This document shows, in pieces, positions 61,092 to 64,000 of a stretch of DNA of 64,000 bases (positions within the stretch are counted from its first letter, which is position 1; every line of letters starts with the position of its first letter). The stretch is taken from assembly GCF_004364245.1 (NCBI RefSeq), contig NZ_SOAV01000007.1, positions 124,001-188,000 on the forward strand, in the 5' to 3' direction. The DNA is from Streptomyces sp. BK208 (GTDB lineage Bacteria; Actinomycetota; Actinomycetes; Streptomycetales; Streptomycetaceae). The notes under the pieces were generated by a model. That model did no database searches, was not told where the DNA came from, and saw only the letters and a program-made list of their open reading frames with translations. Position numbers and translations under genes: made by a program.

Positions 61092-62081
61092 ATGAGCAGG
61101 GACACGGGGAGCGGCGGCGCGGGAGTCGGCACGGGCGGCGGCGCGGGCGGCGCGGACGGTGGACACGGCGGCCGGGCGCGGCCCGGGGCGGGCTCGCTGG
61201 CGCACCGGGTGCCCGACCTCGGGGCGATGGAACTGCTGCTGGCGGTGGCCCGTCTGGGCAGCCTCGGCGGGGCCGCGCGCGAACTGGGCATCACCCAGCC
61301 CGCCGCCAGCAGCCGCATCCGCTCGATGGAACGGCAGCTGGGCGTCGCCCTGGTGGACCGCTCGCCGCGCGGGTCCCGGCTCACCGACGCGGGCGCGCTG
61401 GTCACGGACTGGGCGCGGCGGATCGTGGAGGCCGCCGAGGCGTTCGACGCGGGCGCGCAGGCGCTGCGCGACCGGCGGGACTCGCGGCTGCGGGTCGCGG
61501 CGAGCATGACGATCGCCGAGTACCTGCTGCCGGGCTGGCTGGTCGCGCTGCGCGCCCAGCTGCCGGACACCGCGGTGTCGCTGCTCGCGGGCAACTCGGC
61601 GGCGGTCGCGGAGCGCCTGCTGGCCGACGAGGCAGACCTCGGCTTCGTGGAGGGGGTGAGTGTGCCGACCGGCCTCGACTCCGCGGTCATCGCCCACGAC
61701 CGGCTCGTCGTCGTGACCGCGCCGGGGCACCCGTGGGCCCGCCGCAGGCGCCCGCTCGCGGCGGCCGAGCTGGCCGAGACCCCGCTGATCCTGCGGGAGA
61801 AGGGCTCCGGCACCCGGCAGGTCCTGGACGCGGCGCTGGGCGGCCTGGCCCGCCCCCTGATCGAACTGTCGTCGACGACCGCCGTGAAGGCGGCCGCGGT
61901 GGGCGGCGCCGGGCCCTCCGTCCTCAGCGAACTCGCCGTCGGCGAGGAGCTGACCACCCGGCGCCTGGTGAGCGTCCCGGTGGCGGACGTCGTGCTGGCC
62001 CGCGACCTGCGAGCGGTATGGCCCACCGGCCACCGCCCCACGGGACCGGCCCGCCGGCTGCTGTCACTGACCCGCGGGTAG
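61092..62081 (+). CDS. LysR-family transcriptional regulator
   Basis: The 329-aa protein has an N-terminal winged helix-turn-helix (LGGAARELGITQPAASSRIRSMERQLG, ~59-85) after an unusual Gly/Ala-rich leader of about 35 residues (SGGAGVGTGGGAGGADGGHGG). The C-terminal co-inducer domain follows. The leader may be an annotation artefact; a later start near residue 46 (MELLLAVARLG) would give a conventional LysR length. It is divergent from the TDT transporter gene. The right-hand side is followed by a minisatellite. Confidence 0.88.
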   Translation: MSRDTGSGGAGVGTGGGAGGADGGHGGRARPGAGSLAHRVPDLGAMELLLAVARLGSLGGAARELGITQPAASSRIRSMERQLGVALVDRSPRGSRLTDAGALVTDWARRIVEAAEAFDAGAQALRDRRDSRLRVAASMTIAEYLLPGWLVALRAQLPDTAVSLLAGNSAAVAERLLADEADLGFVEGVSVPTGLDSAVIAHDRLVVVTAPGHPWARRRRPLAAAELAETPLILREKGSGTRQVLDAALGGLARPLIELSSTTAVKAAAVGGAGPSVLSELAVGEELTTRRLVSVPVADVVLARDLRAVWPTGHRPTGPARRLLSLTRG

Positions 62082-62123
62082 GCCCCGCGGGCGTGGGCGG
62101 GCCCGGGGCCGTCGGCTTGGTCC

Positions 62124-62499
62124 GACGGTGGGGGTGCGCCGGTTCGGCCCGACGGTGTCGGTGCGCCGGTTCGGTCCGACGGTGAGGGTTCGCCGGCTTG
62201 GTCCGACGGTGGGGGTTCGCCGGTTCGGTCTGACGGTGGGGGTTCGCCGGCTTGGTCTGACGGTGGGGGTGCGCCGGTTCGGTCCGACGGTGGGGGTTCG
62301 CCGGCTTGGTCTGACGGTGGGGGTGCGCCGGTTCGGTCTGACGGTGGGGGTTCGCCGGTTCGGTCTGACGGTGGGGGTCGCCGGTTCGGTCCGACCGTGC
62401 GGGTCCGCCGGTTCGGTCTGACGGTGGGGGTCGCCGGTTCGGTCCGACCGTGCGGGTCCGCCGGTTCGGTCCGACCCTCCGGGTCCGTTGGGTCGCCGT
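62124..62499. repeat. 27-bp tandem repeat (minisatellite), about 14 units
   Basis: The motif GACGGTGGGGGTTCGCCGGCT and variants start at 62124, 62151, 62178, 62205, 62232, 62259, 62286, 62313, 62340, 62367, 62393, 62420, 62446 and 62473. Most spacings are 27 bp; the units at 62367 and 62420 are 26 bp. Units alternate GGTTCGGTC and GGCTTGGTC, showing higher-order variation. Confidence 0.95.
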
Positions 62500-62602
62500 G
62501 TGAGGGGCCGTCGGGCTGTTCCGGGTGTTCCGGGGCCTCCCCGGCACCGACCGCCGTGCGGGAGACACCGGGACCGCCCGGTGGGGACGGGCGAAGACGC
62601 CG

Positions 62603-62685
62603 TCAGGCTCGTCGCGCCGACCGGGCAGATTCCACCAGGGCCGGCATCACGCGTCCGTGTCGTCCTTTCGGGGTGCCACCGAACC
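62603..62685 (-). pseudogene. Decayed copy of the amidotransferase 3' end
   Basis: Bases 62603-62653 match 43 of 51 positions of the intact gene's last codons (62814-62864), including TTCCACCAGGG and CATCACGCG. The match then continues to a shared GTGCCAC with a 2-bp length difference, which shifts the frame. It reads as a tail left after duplication of the gene. Only about 28 codons remain. Confidence 0.75.
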
Positions 62686-62813
62686 GTCGGGACCGGCCGG
62701 GATGTCGGGTGGTTCCCGGGTGTGCGCGGTGTGGTGCGCCGAGCGGGACGTGGTGGAGGGGCCCCGGTCGGGCCGGGGGGGTGACGCCCGCTGGGGGGAA
62801 GGGGGAGGCGTGG

Positions 62814-63515
62814 TCAGCCCCGTCGGGCCTCCCGGGCGGCTTCCACCAGGGCCCGCATCACGCGCAGGTCCTCGCCCATCTCCGGGTGCCACTGGACCCC
62901 GAGGACCCAGCCGGGGCCGGACGGCAGTTCCAGGGCCTCCACCGTTCCGTCCGCCGCGTGCGCCGACGCGACCAGGCCGGTGCCGAGGCGGTCCACCGCC
63001 TGGTGGTGGTACGTCGGCACGAACATCTCCTCCGGCACGGCACCGGCGTACAGCGTGCCCGGCACCGGCTGGACCAGGTGACCGCCGAACACGCCCACCA
63101 CCTCGGCGTGCCCCTCGATGTGCTGCACCAGGGTGCCGCCCAGGGCGACGTTGAGCAGCTGCATGCCCCGGCAGATGCCCAGCAGCGGGACGCGCGCCAC
63201 CAGGGCCGCCTCGATGAGCGCCAGCTCCCACGTGTCCCGGGCCCGGGCGGGCGGGCCGGTGCGCGGATCGGTCCCGTCGCCGTAGCGGACCGGCTCCACG
63301 TCCGGGCCGCCCGCGATCACCAGCCCGTCCACGCGGGCGACGGCCGCGGCGGCGTGCTCCGGCGCGTCCGGCGGGAGCAGCGCGGCCAGTCCCCCCGCCC
63401 CCTGCACCAGCCGCGGATACGCGGCCGGCAACAGCACCGCCTCCAGCTCCCACACGCGCCAGCGCGCCCCGGCCTCCAGATACGTGCTGACACCGATCAG
63501 CGGCCTGTCGGCCAT
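62814..63515 (-). CDS. Class-I glutamine amidotransferase (gamma-glutamyl-GABA hydrolase/PuuD-like)
   Basis: The 233-aa protein has the triad of class-I glutamine amidotransferases/peptidase C26: the nucleophile in GICRGMQ (Cys near residue 112) and the His-Glu pair in QWHPE near the C-terminus. Family members such as PuuD cleave gamma-glutamyl amides formed during polyamine use. The ATG at 63515 follows GGAGGG. A GntR/FCD regulator gene lies 76 bp upstream on the same strand. In S. coelicolor the neighbour beyond that is a glutamine-synthetase-like gene, as I recall, but this is outside the window. Confidence 0.88.
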   Translation of the reverse strand: MADRPLIGVSTYLEAGARWRVWELEAVLLPAAYPRLVQGAGGLAALLPPDAPEHAAAAVARVDGLVIAGGPDVEPVRYGDGTDPRTGPPARARDTWELALIEAALVARVPLLGICRGMQLLNVALGGTLVQHIEGHAEVVGVFGGHLVQPVPGTLYAGAVPEEMFVPTYHHQAVDRLGTGLVASAHAADGTVEALELPSGPGWVLGVQWHPEMGEDLRVMRALVEAAREARRG

Positions 63516-63591
63516 GCACCCTCCAGAGGATCGGACCGGGCAATGGGCTGCTCCCACACCTTTGCCGCATCGGACCGGCGCGGCAAGGCGC

Positions 63592-64000
63592 TCACGTCAG
63601 GAACCCGCGCAGCAGCGCCGCCGTCCCCGCGCAGTGCTCCCGGGCGGTCTCCCGCGCCCCGTCCGCGTCGCCGTCGAGCACCGCCTCCACCAGCGCGGCA
63701 TGCTGGCGCTGGGAATGCTCCAGGTTGCGCACCAGCAGCGGGATGCAGTCCAGCAGGTCGTTGAGACCGGCCCGGACGGCCGCGTACTGGGCCGCCAGCG
63801 CCGGTGAGCCGCACAGCTCCGCGAGAGTGAGGTGCAGCCTCGTGTCCAGCCGCCGGTACTGCGCCAGCGGTGCCTCCCGTGTACCGGCCAGCGCCTCCCG
63901 CAACCGCGCCGCCCCCGCGTCCGCCAGTCCGTGCGCCGCGCACAGCCCGGCCGCGCCCACCTCCAGCACCTCCCGGAAGCGCAGCACGTCCTCGACGTCG
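63592..64000 (-). CDS. GntR-family regulator with FCD domain, C-terminal part (runs off right edge)
   Basis: The C-terminal 135 or so residues of an FCD-domain (FadR subgroup) regulator are present; the DNA-binding N-terminus lies outside the window. The helical effector domain is recognised from RRLDTRLHLTLAELCGSP and from HAALVEAVLDGDADGAR near the C-terminus, with conserved His residues that bind metal or a carboxylate ligand. Its gene precedes the amidotransferase on the same strand and could regulate it. Ligand unknown. Confidence 0.88.
   Translation of the reverse strand, partial: DVEDVLRFREVLEVGAAGLCAAHGLADAGAARLREALAGTREAPLAQYRRLDTRLHLTLAELCGSPALAAQYAAVRAGLNDLLDCIPLLVRNLEHSQRQHAALVEAVLDGDADGARETAREHCAGTAALLRGFLT

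Larger units (their letters stand above)
62082..62813. other. 732-bp region with a minisatellite and a decayed gene end
   Basis: Contains 27-bp tandem repeats (62124-62499), then the decayed copy of the amidotransferase 3' end (62603-62685) and about 130 bp of GC-rich sequence before the intact amidotransferase stop. No coding gene can be supported: frames across the repeats are open on both strands, but two 26-bp units break the reading frame. Confidence 0.6.

Noticed and set aside
62128..62421. 97-codon frame encoding a nonapeptide repeat
   Set aside because: No ribosome-binding site, and 26-bp units at 62367 and 62420 break the register; treated as a minisatellite rather than a gene.
62124..62499. 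Possible CRISPR array
   Set aside because: Units are contiguous with no spacers, so this is a tandem repeat, not an array; the 22-bp block at 13796 is rejected for the same reason.
61924..62568. 214-codon minus-strand frame across the same repeats
   Set aside because: Follows the repeat in antisense and overlaps the lysR gene; no start signal.

Overview
The window is a high-GC actinobacterial chromosome segment, almost certainly Streptomyces. The G+C content is very high and GTG starts are frequent. The window also carries three actinobacterial hallmarks: a mycothiol ligase (mshC), a complete Pup-proteasome locus, and a 'conservon' (roadblock/DUF742/GTPase/P450) operon. Gene order matches what I recall of the Streptomyces coelicolor SCO1614-SCO1670 region, read in reverse. 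No insertion sequence, integrase, CRISPR array, rRNA or tRNA was seen. All complete genes look intact. The only broken sequence I can support is a short decayed copy of a glutamine-amidotransferase 3' end near the right edge.

Left part (1-12.5 kb): a truncated aldo/keto reductase and an F420-type LLM oxidoreductase, a ferritin-like protein and a CorA Mg transporter. Next come a phosphomutase-like phosphatase, a DUF3090 zinc protein, a kinase-like SCO1664-family protein and mshC, so mycothiol synthesis sits beside an uncharacterised kinase/phosphatase set. A PAC2 protein follows, then the glycerol operon glpF-glpK-glpD (minus strand), controlled by the adjacent IclR-type GylR. Matching 17-bp palindromes lie before both glpF and gylR.

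12.5-26.6 kb: a 22-bp tandem repeat block precedes metH (B12 methionine synthase). It is followed by a HAD phosphatase, an orphan oligopeptide-binding lipoprotein, an orphan NarL-type response regulator, a RecB/Cas4-like Fe-S nuclease, a site-2 protease with a long disordered tail, TrmI tRNA methyltransferase, a secreted protein and a small ferredoxin.

26.8-40.6 kb is the protein-tagging and degradation region: arc/mpa ATPase, dop, pup, an endonuclease-VII-like HNH protein, prcB and prcA. A LacI regulator with a divergent MFS exporter interrupts it before pafA. Two FKBP prolyl isomerases and the WYL pair pafB-pafC follow. The Pup genes conjugate Pup to proteins (PafA), prepare or remove Pup (Dop), unfold tagged proteins (ARC) and degrade them (PrcBA). 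PafBC is a DNA-damage-response activator in mycobacteria.

40.6-50.6 kb: two small proteins, tatA-tatC (twin-arginine export), a Ski2-like helicase, then the five-gene conservon rarABCDE/cvn9 (sensor-like ATPase, roadblock, DUF742, GTPase, P450). The P450 lacks the usual ExxR motif.

50.6-64 kb: an RluA-type pseudouridine synthase, a GNAT acetyltransferase, and a siderophore-interacting reductase behind a perfect iron box. Then a 5'-3' exonuclease, a glycine-betaine ABC transporter whose permease is fused to two tandem binding domains, an XRE-cupin regulator, and a BtuF-like protein with no signal peptide. These are followed by a TDT-family exporter with a divergent LysR regulator, a 27-bp minisatellite of about 14 units, the decayed amidotransferase tail, an intact class-I glutamine amidotransferase and a truncated GntR/FCD regulator.
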